The notes under the pieces were generated by a model. That model saw nothing but the letters and a program-made list of their open reading frames with translations. It did not search any database and was not told the DNA's origin. Made by a program: the position numbers and the translations under genes. 64,000 bases of DNA from Bacillus sp. FJAT-25509 (GTDB lineage: Bacteria > Bacillota > Bacilli > Bacillales > Bacillaceae_G): contig NZ_LJIZ01000023.1 of the NCBI RefSeq assembly GCF_001420605.1, positions 1 to 64,000 on the forward strand, read 5' to 3'. This document shows positions 36,011 to 44,377 of this stretch, in pieces. Numbering within the stretch: position 1 is the first letter of the stretch; each line of letters opens with the position of its first letter.

Positions 36011-36172
36011 TAAGTTTTCATTTTGCTGTCTAATTTCTTCTCCAGCTAATATTATATTAGTCGTTTCAATTTTACGGTGCTCATCCACAGAATGCCCTGG
36101 ATCGAGATTATTAAGGTCTGCTTGTATTTTCATTTGCTCTTCATTTATGAGTGGTTTATCTTTTTTGCTCAA
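36008..36172 (-). CDS. Small hydrophilic protein (54 aa), function unknown
   Basis: A 54-codon frame starts with TTG at 36172 and has GGAGG spaced 8 nt upstream. The protein begins MSKKDKPLINEEQMKIQ and ends GEEIRQQNENL, is rich in Glu, Asn and Lys and should be helical and soluble. The ribosome site and the terminator at its stop support a real gene. I do not recognise the family. Confidence 0.6.
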   Translation of the reverse strand: MSKKDKPLINEEQMKIQADLNNLDPGHSVDEHRKIETTNIILAGEEIRQQNENL

Positions 36173-36274
36173 TTATATTACCTCCAATATAAATAGTAGA
36201 AAGTCGATGAAACTCATCGTTGTTTTAGTCTTAACGAATTGACTAACTTCATTCAAATTTATAGAAGTAATGAT

Positions 36275-37249
36275 TTACACGCTTAATTCATTTATTAATT
36301 TTTGAAAGGTTAGATAAGCAGGCTTAATAGTATAATCATCCTTCATAATTCCAAATTGATGAAATAGGTCGTCTTTGGAACTATCAGCATCCCTTAAACC
36401 AAAAAATTCATAATGAGAAATATTTAGTTCCTGACGCAATGAATAGACTGTTCGAATAATTTTCTCGAGTACGATTGATTGTTGTTCATATGACCTTTCA
36501 ATTTGGATAAACGGATTTTTCCCGGTTGGCCATCCATTCTCTGTAATGTGAATTGGAAGAGTGGAAGGGAAACCATTACTATTCAATGTTTCTCTAAATT
36601 TTCGTAGAATGTTTTCTACTGAAACAGCAACTTCCTCAATTTTTAATGGTTCCTCAAATACATCCACATAAAAATTATGACCTACATAATCAATTGAATG
36701 AATTAATTCGTCCCCACCAATTTTTATTAGATTTTCCCAAAAATGTGGAATTGTCTCTTCTCCCTCAGGTACAGAGCCAAATCCAATTTTAATAGGTAAA
36801 TTTCTTTTTTCAATTTCTTTTTTTGCAGTTAGAACACCTTGTACAAGCGCTTCTAATACATATGGTTTAGATCCATCCATAAACGATAAATTAGGCTCAT
36901 TCGTGATTTGAATTGAATCAAGGAAGATGCCAAATTCTTTAATTACTTTACGAACAAAATTCAACCAATAATCCAGTGACAGGCTTGGATCCATAAGGCA
37001 GCCAATTGTTAAATCACCTAATAAACCTGCGTTTTTATATCGATTTAGAGCATTAAATACTTTTTCTTCTGTTCCTGGTCCCATATAGACAGCATACATT
37101 CTTGGTAAAAGCTGATTAGAATTACCCTTTAGCTCTTTAAGAGCAGAGGATATTTTTTCATAATTATCTTCGGGACCTGTAGCTAATCCTATAGGTGTAC
37201 CAGCTACGCTAAGTGGATAGATACCAAAAGTTAATCCAGTTGAATTCAT
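36275..37249 (-). CDS. Putative TIM-barrel glycoside hydrolase (clan A-like)
   Basis: The 324-aa protein has two Glu motifs placed as in retaining clan A glycosidases: IQITNEPNLSF with N117-E118 (acid/base) and IHITENGWPTG with E237 (nucleophile). No signal peptide is seen, so it is probably cytoplasmic. The polymer or glycoside it acts on is unknown and I cannot name a GH family. The ATG at 37249 is chosen because AAGGAG is spaced 8 nt from it; a GTG three codons upstream overlaps the ribosome site. It is divergent from a MarR gene with a palindromic operator between. Confidence 0.68.
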   Translation of the reverse strand: MNSTGLTFGIYPLSVAGTPIGLATGPEDNYEKISSALKELKGNSNQLLPRMYAVYMGPGTEEKVFNALNRYKNAGLLGDLTIGCLMDPSLSLDYWLNFVRKVIKEFGIFLDSIQITNEPNLSFMDGSKPYVLEALVQGVLTAKKEIEKRNLPIKIGFGSVPEGEETIPHFWENLIKIGGDELIHSIDYVGHNFYVDVFEEPLKIEEVAVSVENILRKFRETLNSNGFPSTLPIHITENGWPTGKNPFIQIERSYEQQSIVLEKIIRTVYSLRQELNISHYEFFGLRDADSSKDDLFHQFGIMKDDYTIKPAYLTFQKLINELSV

Positions 37250-37272
37250 CTGTATCACTCCTTCAGTTTACT

Positions 37273-37290
37273 AGTAAATAAATATTTACT
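37273..37290. promoter_or_regulatory. Palindromic operator between the glycosidase-like and MarR genes
   Basis: AGTAAATA-AA-TATTTACT is a perfect inverted repeat with 8-bp arms, typical of MarR sites. A half-like TTATTTACTA occurs near 37353-37362, before the MarR start. Confidence 0.6.
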
Positions 37291-37397
37291 TGTTAAATTG
37301 GTTTTATTTATATAAATATGATATTATCGAATAAATAATAAACTTTTATTTACTATATGTCAATTTTGAAATTTTTTCTAGAAAGGTTTTTAATAAA

Positions 37398-37853
37398 ATG
37401 AATTCAAATCCAAATCAAATTGCAGAGAAGTTTATCCAACTACTTCCTCTAGTTTTTAATAAGTTTAACAAGCCGAGCTCTAAAAATTCTTTAAAGAATA
37501 AGCAGTCCGAGTTAACGCATTTACAAAGTCATATACTAGAAGAATTGTTTCAAACAGTAGATGGAATCTCAATTACAGAGCTAGCTCAAAATATAAGTAT
37601 TTCAAAACAGCAAATGACTCCATTAATTATGAAATTAGAAGAAAAAGAATATGTATCTAAAATTCAGGATCTGAATGATAAACGAAGTGTAAAAATTATA
37701 CTTACTGAAAAAGGAAAAAACGTTGTCACAAAACGATGGGAAGATTTTTATCATATTTTTTGCGAGCGGATTGGTCAACTTCACGAGGAGGACTTGCTTG
37801 ATTTAGATTATTCAATGCACAAGATCATAAAAATACTTGGCAAATTAGAGTAG
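37398..37853 (+). CDS. MarR-family transcriptional regulator
   Basis: The 151-aa protein has a winged helix-turn-helix at about residues 55-105 (ISITELAQNISISKQQMTPLIMKLEEKEYV, then DLNDKRSVKIILTEKGK). The DxRSVK wing motif is standard for MarR. It probably represses itself and the divergent glycosidase-like gene through the palindrome between them. The ligand is unknown. The ribosome site is GAAAGG upstream of the ATG. Confidence 0.85.
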   Translation: MNSNPNQIAEKFIQLLPLVFNKFNKPSSKNSLKNKQSELTHLQSHILEELFQTVDGISITELAQNISISKQQMTPLIMKLEEKEYVSKIQDLNDKRSVKIILTEKGKNVVTKRWEDFYHIFCERIGQLHEEDLLDLDYSMHKIIKILGKLE

Positions 37854-37970
37854 AGAGTATATAAAAGTGGAGGAATCTGGATGATGACTTCTCGCGTTTG
37901 CTAAATTATGGAAATACTTGAACAAAACTTACTAATCATATATTATATTTTAATATAACAACATACAAAA

Positions 37971-38084
37971 CTTGTATAACCTCGTTGATATGGTATGAGG
38001 GTCTCTACCAGGAACCGTAAAATCCTGATTACGAAAAAGAATGTAATTTTATTTACATCCTTCTTCGTAATCAGGATTTTTTTT
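37971..38084 (+). ncRNA. Purine riboswitch, adenine class, with terminator
   Basis: Aptamer 37971-38035: P2 CCTCGT/ATGAGG closes loop TGATATGG, J2/3 is CTCTACC, and P3 CAGGA/TCCTG closes loop ACCGTAAAA, followed by GATTACG. The base that reads the ligand (position 74 in the standard numbering) is T, which specifies adenine rather than guanine. P1 TTGTA/TACGA is short. From 38020 the 3' side of the aptamer is also the 5' arm of a strong terminator (AATCCTGATTACGAA / TTCGTAATCAGGATT plus T run), so adenine should prevent termination and turn on the mtaD gene. Confidence 0.9.
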
Positions 38085-38124
38085 ATTTTCAAATAATTTA
38101 AAAAGGATTAGGGAGGAAATAATA

Positions 38125-39432
38125 ATGAAAACAGTCTATATAAATGCAACAATTTTTACAATGGATCAGGAGAATCAAATTTTTGATAATGGGATGATGA
38201 TTGTACAAAATCAATTCATTACTTATGTCGGGAATCATTCTGAAGAATTAATGAAGGATGCGGATCAAGTAGTTAATCTTCAAGGGAAATGGGTAATGCC
38301 AGGACTTGTAAATACACATTCTCATATTCTTATGACGCTTTTACGTGGGATTGGAGATGATATGCTACTAAAGCCTTGGTTAGAAACTAAAATATGGCCA
38401 ATCGAAAGACAATATACAACGGAAATTGCTTCGGTAAGTGCACAGCTTGGTATTTTAGAAATGGTTAAGTCGGGAACTACTACATTCTCAGATATGTTTA
38501 ACCCTAATGGAATCGATCCAAATATTGTTATGGAGACAATTGGTGAAACTGGAATTAGAGGAGCATTTTCATATTCAATATTTAGCTTTGGAACAGAAGA
38601 AGAGCAAAGATTGAATCTTAAAGGTGCTGAGCAATTTTCAAAAGACTACAAAAGGTTTGCTGAAGGCCGTCTAACAACGATGGTTGCACCTCATAGTCCA
38701 TACGCTTGTACACCAGAAGCTCTAATCGAAAGTGCACGTATTGCAAAAGAAAATGATCTAATGATGCACATTCATGTATCTGAAACAGATTTTGAAATTC
38801 AAGATATTGAAACTCGTTATTCGAACCGACCTGTAGAACATCTTCGCAAATTAGGTGTATTTAATCAGCCGACAGTAATGGCTCACGGTGTAGTTCTAAA
38901 TGATGAAGAAAGAGCGATCCTAAAGGAATATGATGTACGAGTTGCCCATAATCCAATTAGTAATTTGAAGTTAGGTTCTGGGGTTGCTGATGTGGTTAGT
39001 TTATTAGACGCCGGAATAAAAGTAGGTATAGCAACGGATAGTACAGCATCTAATAACAATCTTGACATGTTTGAAGAAGTGAGGATAGCTGCTCTTCTAC
39101 AAAAAGGAATGTATAAGGATGCTACGAAATTCTCAGCACAAACTGCATTAACAATGGCTACTCGAGGTGGTGCAGAAGCTATAGGAATGGGGCATACTGG
39201 CTCACTTGAAGCCAATAAGAGGGCAGACTTTATTACAATTTATCCATTTGATAAAGAGCATTTACAACCATTAAGTAATGCATATTCACACTTACTTTAC
39301 GCTGCACGTGGTAGCGATGTATGTGATGTTTTCATTGATGGGAAAGCAATCGTAAAAGACCGTATTTGTTTAACAATTGATGAAGAAAAAGTAATCGCAG
39401 AAGTAAATCGATTACAGGGTAGATTTGCTTAA
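38125..39432 (+). CDS. mtaD: 5-methylthioadenosine/S-adenosylhomocysteine deaminase (MtaD-like amidohydrolase)
   Basis: The 435-aa amidohydrolase is of the MtaD/TRZ/ATZ family. Metal ligands are H65 and H67 (VNTHSHILM), the His in MHIHVSETD and the Asp in GIATDSTASNNN; MAHGVV carries a further active-site His. It is predicted to deaminate MTA and SAH to their inosine forms, but a related aminohydrolase activity (for example on other adenine compounds) cannot be excluded. AGGGAGG lies upstream of the ATG. It is monocistronic, directly behind the adenine-class riboswitch. Confidence 0.85.
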   Translation: MKTVYINATIFTMDQENQIFDNGMMIVQNQFITYVGNHSEELMKDADQVVNLQGKWVMPGLVNTHSHILMTLLRGIGDDMLLKPWLETKIWPIERQYTTEIASVSAQLGILEMVKSGTTTFSDMFNPNGIDPNIVMETIGETGIRGAFSYSIFSFGTEEEQRLNLKGAEQFSKDYKRFAEGRLTTMVAPHSPYACTPEALIESARIAKENDLMMHIHVSETDFEIQDIETRYSNRPVEHLRKLGVFNQPTVMAHGVVLNDEERAILKEYDVRVAHNPISNLKLGSGVADVVSLLDAGIKVGIATDSTASNNNLDMFEEVRIAALLQKGMYKDATKFSAQTALTMATRGGAEAIGMGHTGSLEANKRADFITIYPFDKEHLQPLSNAYSHLLYAARGSDVCDVFIDGKAIVKDRICLTIDEEKVIAEVNRLQGRFA

Positions 39433-39449
39433 AAGTAAGTTTACAAAGA

Positions 39450-39480
39450 AGAGCAGGAAAAGGATTTTCCTGCTCTTTTT
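39450..39480. terminator. Terminator between mtaD and dinB-like gene (convergent)
   Basis: AGAGCAGGAAAA and TTTTCCTGCTCT form a perfect 12-bp stem with loop GGA and a T run. Confidence 0.92.
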
Positions 39481-39483
39481 AAT

Positions 39484-39996
39484 TTAAAAATATCGTTCAT
39501 TGATGATTTTTAAGTGATGTAACTCATGTCCTGCAATAATATAAGCAATAGCACGAGGTGTCGTTGGGTGATTTAGAACATTACCTTCATTTTCTAAGGT
39601 TTCATTAGATAAATTTTCAAGCATAGATAAAGTCGCTTGACGAACAGTTTGAAATTCATAAATAATTTGCTCTAGCTTAAGCCGGTTAAAATTTGCATTA
39701 TCATTATAGGCATTCTCATCAAACGCTGGCAATGGGTTATGGTCTCCTCTTGCAATTGCCAATAGACGATAGCACATTATCCTCTCAGTATCGACTAAAT
39801 GTCCAAGAACTTCCTTAATACTCCATTTCCCTTCCGCATATCGATATTCGGATTTTTCTTTAGAGATTCCTTTAAAAAAACTGATTGATTCATCTAACTG
39901 CTTCCTCAAAATAGTTTGTAAGTCCCCTTCAGGAACTAATCCAATATAACCTTTAAAGTGTGGGTTATATTCGTTTAAATTTGGTCTAGACATCAT
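39484..39996 (-). CDS. DinB-family protein
   Basis: The 170-aa four-helix DinB fold has metal-binding His positions in EVLGHLVDTERI and in GHELHHLKIINERYF at the C terminus. In other bacteria such proteins are S-transferases using bacillithiol or mycothiol, or have unknown roles. GAGGTG lies upstream of ATGATG; the first ATG is given. It stands alone. The neighbourhood with fosB makes a thiol-dependent role plausible, but this is inference. Confidence 0.85.
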   Translation of the reverse strand: MMSRPNLNEYNPHFKGYIGLVPEGDLQTILRKQLDESISFFKGISKEKSEYRYAEGKWSIKEVLGHLVDTERIMCYRLLAIARGDHNPLPAFDENAYNDNANFNRLKLEQIIYEFQTVRQATLSMLENLSNETLENEGNVLNHPTTPRAIAYIIAGHELHHLKIINERYF

Positions 39997-40137
39997 TATT
40001 AATCACCTCAAAGTTTTAAGATTAAAGATCAACAAAGCATAGTACAATAAGGAAATTATATATTATGGTAAAATTATGTAAATAGAAGTTTGAAAAATAA
40101 AAATATTAATAATTAGCTATGAAACGAGGGAGTAAAA

Positions 40138-40560
40138 ATGGAGATTAAAGGAATCAATCATTTGTTGTTTTCAGTATCTAATCTTGATCTAGCAATCAAC
40201 TTCTATAGAAACGTATTTGATGCAACTCTCTTAGTAAAAGGCAGAACAACAGCCTATTTTGACTTGAATGGAATATGGCTTGCATTAAATGAAGAGAAAG
40301 CTATTCCTAGAAATGAAATTCATCACTCATATACCCATATGGCTTTTACGATCGATGAAGACCACTTTGAAAAAATGTATGATAAATTAGTTCAACTTAA
40401 TGTGAATATATTAAATGGTCGTGAAAGAGATAAACGAGATAAAAATTCAATTTATTTTACTGATCCAGATGGACATAAATTCGAATTTCATACTGGTACC
40501 CTGCGAGATCGAATTGAATATTATAAGCAAACTAAACCACATATGGATTTTTATATTTAG
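40138..40560 (+). CDS. fosB: Metallothiol transferase FosB (fosfomycin resistance type)
   Basis: The 140-aa glyoxalase-fold enzyme adds bacillithiol to fosfomycin and inactivates it. The metal ligands H8 (INHLLF), H67 (YTHMAF) and E116 (KFEFHTG) are all present, and the stretch [17 protein letters not shown] is characteristic of FosB. GAGGGAG lies upstream of the ATG. It is chromosomal and monocistronic, as is common in Bacillus; no mobile element is nearby. Confidence 0.92.
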   Translation: MEIKGINHLLFSVSNLDLAINFYRNVFDATLLVKGRTTAYFDLNGIWLALNEEKAIPRNEIHHSYTHMAFTIDEDHFEKMYDKLVQLNVNILNGRERDKRDKNSIYFTDPDGHKFEFHTGTLRDRIEYYKQTKPHMDFYI

Positions 40561-40568
40561 TTGTTGGA

Positions 40569-40592
40569 TAGAAAGTTTAGATAAACTTTCTA
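40569..40592 (+). terminator. Hairpin after fosB
   Basis: TAGAAAGTTT and AAACTTTCTA form a 10-bp stem with loop AGAT. The following run is CAAAAAAT, not T, so termination on the plus strand is uncertain. Confidence 0.45.
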
Positions 40593-40599
40593 CAAAAAA

Positions 40600-40617
40600 T
40601 ATCTTGAATTAAGGATA
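40600..40617 (+). promoter_or_regulatory. MhqR-like operator 1 over the pirin/OsmC promoter
   Basis: TATCTTGAATTAAGGATA resembles the MhqR operator of B. subtilis (ATCTCGAATTCGAGAT). It overlaps a possible -35 TTGAAT (40604-40609), which is 16 nt from TACAAT (40626-40631). Confidence 0.5.
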
Positions 40618-40720
40618 TTTTTTGATACAATATAGTTAAGAGCTCGGTAAAATGAAATAGAAAGTACCGTATTAAACAGATGGATTAATAAGATATCTAG
40701 ATGGGTTATTCTAAAATAAA

Positions 40721-40738
40721 TATCTCGAATTAAAGATA
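40721..40738 (+). promoter_or_regulatory. MhqR-like operator 2 in the pirin leader
   Basis: TATCTCGAATTAAAGATA shares 16 of 18 bases with site 1 and lies about 10 nt before the ribosome site of the pirin gene. It has TATCT/AGATA arms and a CGAATT core. Confidence 0.5.
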
Positions 40739-40760
40739 AAAATTAAAGGAGCGATAAACT

Positions 40761-41456
40761 ATGTTCGAAAAAATCAATAATAAACAATTAGGTCACGCTG
40801 ATCACGGTTGGTTAAAAACAATTCATCATTTTTCATTTGCAAATTATTATGATCCAAGTAATATGAACTTTGGTGTATTAAGAGTATTAAATGATGATTT
40901 AATTAAAGCACATAGAGGATTTGGTACTCATCCACATAGTGATATGGAAATCATAACATATGTCATTAATGGAAATTTAACACACGCTGATAGTATGGGG
41001 AATAAACATGAAATAGGACGTGGTGATATACAGTACATGAGTGCAGGTACTGGTGTGTATCACAGTGAACATAATATGGGCAGGGATTTATTAAGATTAA
41101 TTCAATTATGGATTATTCCTGACAAAGCAGGCCATACTCCAAATTACGGTGACTTAATATCAGATTGGGAAGAGAGAGAAGGAAAATGGTATCATATGGT
41201 ATCTCCTATTGAAGGGAATGCCCCAATTAAAATTCACCAAGATGCTAATATTTACTCGCTTACATTAAATGAAAATGAAGAAATTACTTTTGAAATGAAA
41301 CAGGATCGACAAGCGTATTTAGTCTTATTAGAAGGAAATGCCATTGTGAATGGAGAACTATTGGAAGCTAGTGATGCTGCAAAAATAATTGAAGAAGATA
41401 TTAAAATAAAATCAAAAGATTTTTCACATTATTTAGTAGTAGAAATGAAAAAATAA
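40761..41456 (+). CDS. Pirin-family bicupin protein
   Basis: The 231-aa protein has the pirin signature HRGFGTHPHSDMEIITYVI with metal-binding His residues near position 60, and GDIQYMSAGTGVYHSE (His and Glu) about 40 residues later. Related bacterial pirins act as quercetinase-like dioxygenases or redox sensors. It is cytoplasmic. AAAGGAG lies upstream of the ATG. It is probably co-transcribed with the OsmC gene 38 nt downstream, under MhqR-like operators, which suggests a role in the response to quinones or electrophiles. Confidence 0.88.
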   Translation: MFEKINNKQLGHADHGWLKTIHHFSFANYYDPSNMNFGVLRVLNDDLIKAHRGFGTHPHSDMEIITYVINGNLTHADSMGNKHEIGRGDIQYMSAGTGVYHSEHNMGRDLLRLIQLWIIPDKAGHTPNYGDLISDWEEREGKWYHMVSPIEGNAPIKIHQDANIYSLTLNENEEITFEMKQDRQAYLVLLEGNAIVNGELLEASDAAKIIEEDIKIKSKDFSHYLVVEMKK

Positions 41457-41494
41457 TAGATGAAAGAATTTATCTATTGGAGGGGGAATAGGGA

Positions 41495-41920
41495 ATGAAA
41501 ACAAGTATTAAATGGGATGGTAAGTTAGCCTTTTCAGGAATTGCACCATCAGGCCATGAGATAAAAATGGATACTGCCGAGTCTTTAGGTGGAGACAATA
41601 GTGCACCTACACCAGTTGAACTTTTAATTAATGCAGTAGCAGGATGTACAGCGATTGATATCGTATTAATCCTTGAAAAAATGAGATTAAAACTAACTTC
41701 ATTCGAAATTGAAGTAAATGGTGAACGAGCTGAGGAGCACCCTAAGCGATTTACTGATATTCACTTGCATTATATATTAGGTGGAGAGCTAGATACAGAA
41801 AAAGTTCGAAAAGCGATCAAATTATCAAAAGATAAATATTGTTCAGTAGCTCATTCTTTAAACGCTAACATTACAGCAAGTTTTACTTTAAATGGAACGA
41901 AGGATAATGAAGTACTGTAA
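41495..41920 (+). CDS. OsmC-family protein
   Basis: The 141-aa OsmC/Ohr-fold protein has the two conserved cysteines: C51 in NAVAGCTAID and C116 in DKYCSVAHSL. Ohr/OsmC members reduce organic hydroperoxides; the form here (YhfA-like) has no firmly assigned substrate. GGAGGGGG lies upstream of the ATG. It follows pirin in the same transcript and is closed by a terminator. Confidence 0.88.
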   Translation: MKTSIKWDGKLAFSGIAPSGHEIKMDTAESLGGDNSAPTPVELLINAVAGCTAIDIVLILEKMRLKLTSFEIEVNGERAEEHPKRFTDIHLHYILGGELDTEKVRKAIKLSKDKYCSVAHSLNANITASFTLNGTKDNEVL

Positions 41921-41926
41921 TTAAAT

Positions 41927-41969
41927 GGAGCTGTCCCTAAAGTAAAAGAACTTTTGGGGCAGCTTTTTT
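41927..41969 (+). terminator. Terminator of the pirin-OsmC operon
   Basis: GAGCTG-CCC-AAAG pairs with CTTT-GGG-CAGCTTTTTT, with small mismatches, and ends in a T run. Confidence 0.85.
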
Positions 41970-41980
41970 AATTGTAATTA

Positions 41981-42005
41981 AAAAACCAGCAGTTTGCTGG
42001 TTTTA
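41981..42005 (-). terminator. Terminator of the speD-speAE operon
   Basis: AAAACCAGCA and TGCTGGTTTT form a stem with A and T tails. On the minus strand it lies about 40 nt after the stop of the fused gene. Confidence 0.85.
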
Positions 42006-42046
42006 GTTTGTTTGTATATAAAGTATATTAAATTTGATTTTCAGAC

Positions 42047-44377
42047 TTACTCTTCATTATCTAATTGTTTTTTTACATAAGTAGGAAGCATAAAGCACCC
42101 AACATGAAGGTCTGTATTATAATATTTTGTTTCGATCCCTAACTTATTCCATTCATCTGCTTTAATGTCTTTAATTGGATCGTATTTTTTTGAAGCAAAT
42201 CCGAATAACCAATGTCCAGATGGATATGTTGGCATATGGAATTGATAGACTTTTGAAATCGGAAATGTTTCTTTAATTTTGGAATGAGCCCGTTTCATTT
42301 CGTGGGCGTAACTAGCATAATATGGACTTTCATGCTGGTTAATTAATATACCTTCTTCGCTTAATACTCGTTTGCAATTGTTATAGAAAGCAACAGTAAA
42401 AAGCCCTTCACCAGGTCCAATTGGATCCGTTGAATCTACCAAAATCAGATCGTAATAACCTTCATCAGCTTCTTGTACGAATTTTAGACCATCTTCGAAA
42501 TATAAGGTTAATCGACTATCTTGATCTAATTTTGAAGCCGTTAAAGGCAAGTATTGTTGGCATAGTCTAACAACCCGCTCATCAATTTCTACCATATCAA
42601 CAACTTCCACACCTGGGTAACGTAGTACTTCACGAGCAGTACCACCGTCGCCTCCACCGATAATAAGTACTTTTTTTATGTTTGGATTAACGGCCATTGA
42701 TACATGCGTAATCATATCATGGTAGATAAATTCATCTTTTTCAGTCACCATCATATATCCATCTAGGGTGAAGAATGTTCCAAATGTTTCACTTCTAAAG
42801 AAATCGATTTGTTGAAATTCGCTTTTTTCAGAATGAATATGTTCTTGAACTTTTATGGAGAACTTCGTATCTTCTTGGTGATTCTCTGTATACCATAAAT
42901 CCATTAAATTTTCCTCCAAACTTCGATCGACGACCTTTATTATATAAGGGTCATCATCATCGTTGATTGTGATCGTTCCTTCTGATTTTAAATAAAGATA
43001 ATGCTGAATCAATTCGGTTGAAATTAATTCACCAGGTATACAAAGAGGGATACCAGGAGGGTAAATCATGATTGATTCACCACTAATTAATCCACTAGCA
43101 TCATGAATTGAAATAATACGTTTTGGATGATAGTACGCTTCTCTAGGAGTCATGACCATTTTAGGATTTTTTAATGCAACACTTATATCTGTCTCAAGTT
43201 TTGGAAGTTTTCCGTAATATCGATCACTAATATCTCTTAATGCATCAATCAATGTTTGAATGGTGTCTTCATTATCACCTAGTGAGATAATTGCTAAAAT
43301 GACATTAGGTTCAGCAAGTTCGATTTGAATTTTATATTCTTCCGCAAGCATGTCATATACTTTAAAACCAGACATTCCTAAATCAGAAACTTTAACAACT
43401 AGTTTTAACTCATCGTAATCGAAAACTCCAACGCCATTTCGATATGAATCTCGCGTAATACATTTTAATCCTTTTATGGAGTTAATCTCTTCTTTAGCTT
43501 TTCTTGTTAAATTGAGTAATTTTTCAAAACGCTCTTGACCTTCTAAAACTAATTTCTTTCTTGCAACGTCGATTGAACACATAAGTAAATAGGAAGCAGA
43601 TGTTGTTTGAAATAAATTAATTGTAGATCGAACCCTATTTTTAGTAATGATCCCATCATTATGTAGTAGAACTGATGCTTGTGTTAAAGCACCACCAGTT
43701 TTATGCAAACTAAGGGTAACAAGGTCAGCGCCAAGAAGGGCAGCGTTACTTGGTAAATCAGGGTGAAAAGAAAAGTGAGCACCATGTGCTTGGTCTACTA
43801 AAACAGGAATCCCCCTGGAATGACCAATGTCGATAATTTGTTTTAAATCTGAAGTTGCTCCAAAATAGGTTGGATTTATAATAAGGATGGCTTTAACATC
43901 CGAATTTAAATCCAGTGCATGAAGGACAGATTTTACTGAAACGCCATTTACAATTCCATACTCATAATCGATTTCGGGTTCAATAAATACTGGCTTAGCA
44001 CCCGCTAAGATTAATGCATTTATCGCTGATTTATGTACATTCCTTGGCAGGAGAATTTTATCTCCATGCTCAAGTGCACTCATAATCATATATTGAACTC
44101 CAGAAGTCGAACCATTTACTAACATATAAGCGTTATCTGAATGAAAGGCATCTGCTAATAAAGTTTCGGCTTCTTGGATTACACCTGTTGGATGCGATAA
44201 GTTATCAACACGCTTTGAAGAATTGACATCCATTTTAAGAGCCATATCACTCCAAAGCTCTCTTAATTCCTCGAGTGAATTACCTCTTTTATGCCCGGGA
44301 ACATCGAAGCTTGTAATATCTTCCTTAGCATATCGGACTAATTCAGTTAAAAGCGGTGTTTTACTGTGATCCATCAT
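42047..44377 (-). CDS. Fused SpeA-type decarboxylase and spermidine synthase SpeE
   Basis: One 776-aa frame holds two complete enzymes. Residues 1-491 are a fold-type I arginine/lysine/ornithine decarboxylase of the Bacillus SpeA type: [20 protein letters not shown] (D195, PLP) and [11 protein letters not shown] (K226, PLP lysine). Residues 492-776 are spermidine synthase, from [16 protein letters not shown] (574-579) and VDSTDPIGP (D648). Both halves have the usual full length (about 490 and 276-285 aa). At the joint GGAGG (42917-42913) is spaced 8 nt from ATG (42904-42902), the start a separate SpeE would use, so free SpeE may be made too. The usual VDEAHG reads VDQAHG here. It overlaps speD by 4 nt. 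Confidence 0.9.
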   Translation of the reverse strand: MMDHSKTPLLTELVRYAKEDITSFDVPGHKRGNSLEELRELWSDMALKMDVNSSKRVDNLSHPTGVIQEAETLLADAFHSDNAYMLVNGSTSGVQYMIMSALEHGDKILLPRNVHKSAINALILAGAKPVFIEPEIDYEYGIVNGVSVKSVLHALDLNSDVKAILIINPTYFGATSDLKQIIDIGHSRGIPVLVDQAHGAHFSFHPDLPSNAALLGADLVTLSLHKTGGALTQASVLLHNDGIITKNRVRSTINLFQTTSASYLLMCSIDVARKKLVLEGQERFEKLLNLTRKAKEEINSIKGLKCITRDSYRNGVGVFDYDELKLVVKVSDLGMSGFKVYDMLAEEYKIQIELAEPNVILAIISLGDNEDTIQTLIDALRDISDRYYGKLPKLETDISVALKNPKMVMTPREAYYHPKRIISIHDASGLISGESIMIYPPGIPLCIPGELISTELIQHYLYLKSEGTITINDDDDPYIIKVVDRSLEENLMDLWYTENHQEDTKFSIKVQEHIHSEKSEFQQIDFFRSETFGTFFTLDGYMMVTEKDEFIYHDMITHVSMAVNPNIKKVLIIGGGDGGTAREVLRYPGVEVVDMVEIDERVVRLCQQYLPLTASKLDQDSRLTLYFEDGLKFVQEADEGYYDLILVDSTDPIGPGEGLFTVAFYNNCKRVLSEEGILINQHESPYYASYAHEMKRAHSKIKETFPISKVYQFHMPTYPSGHWLFGFASKKYDPIKDIKADEWNKLGIETKYYNTDLHVGCFMLPTYVKKQLDNEE
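42902..42917 (-). promoter_or_regulatory. speE: Internal ribosome site and start codon of the SpeE half
   Basis: On the minus strand GGAGG, eight nt, ATG. It is in frame with the upstream decarboxylase and gives a 285-aa SpeE beginning MDLWYTE, the same point where I recall stand-alone SpeE proteins beginning. Confidence 0.6.

Noticed and set aside
35994-36242. 82-codon plus-strand frame with Cys-rich translation
   Set aside because: It starts inside a terminator stem, has no ribosome site, and is antisense to the better-supported small gene at 36008-36172.
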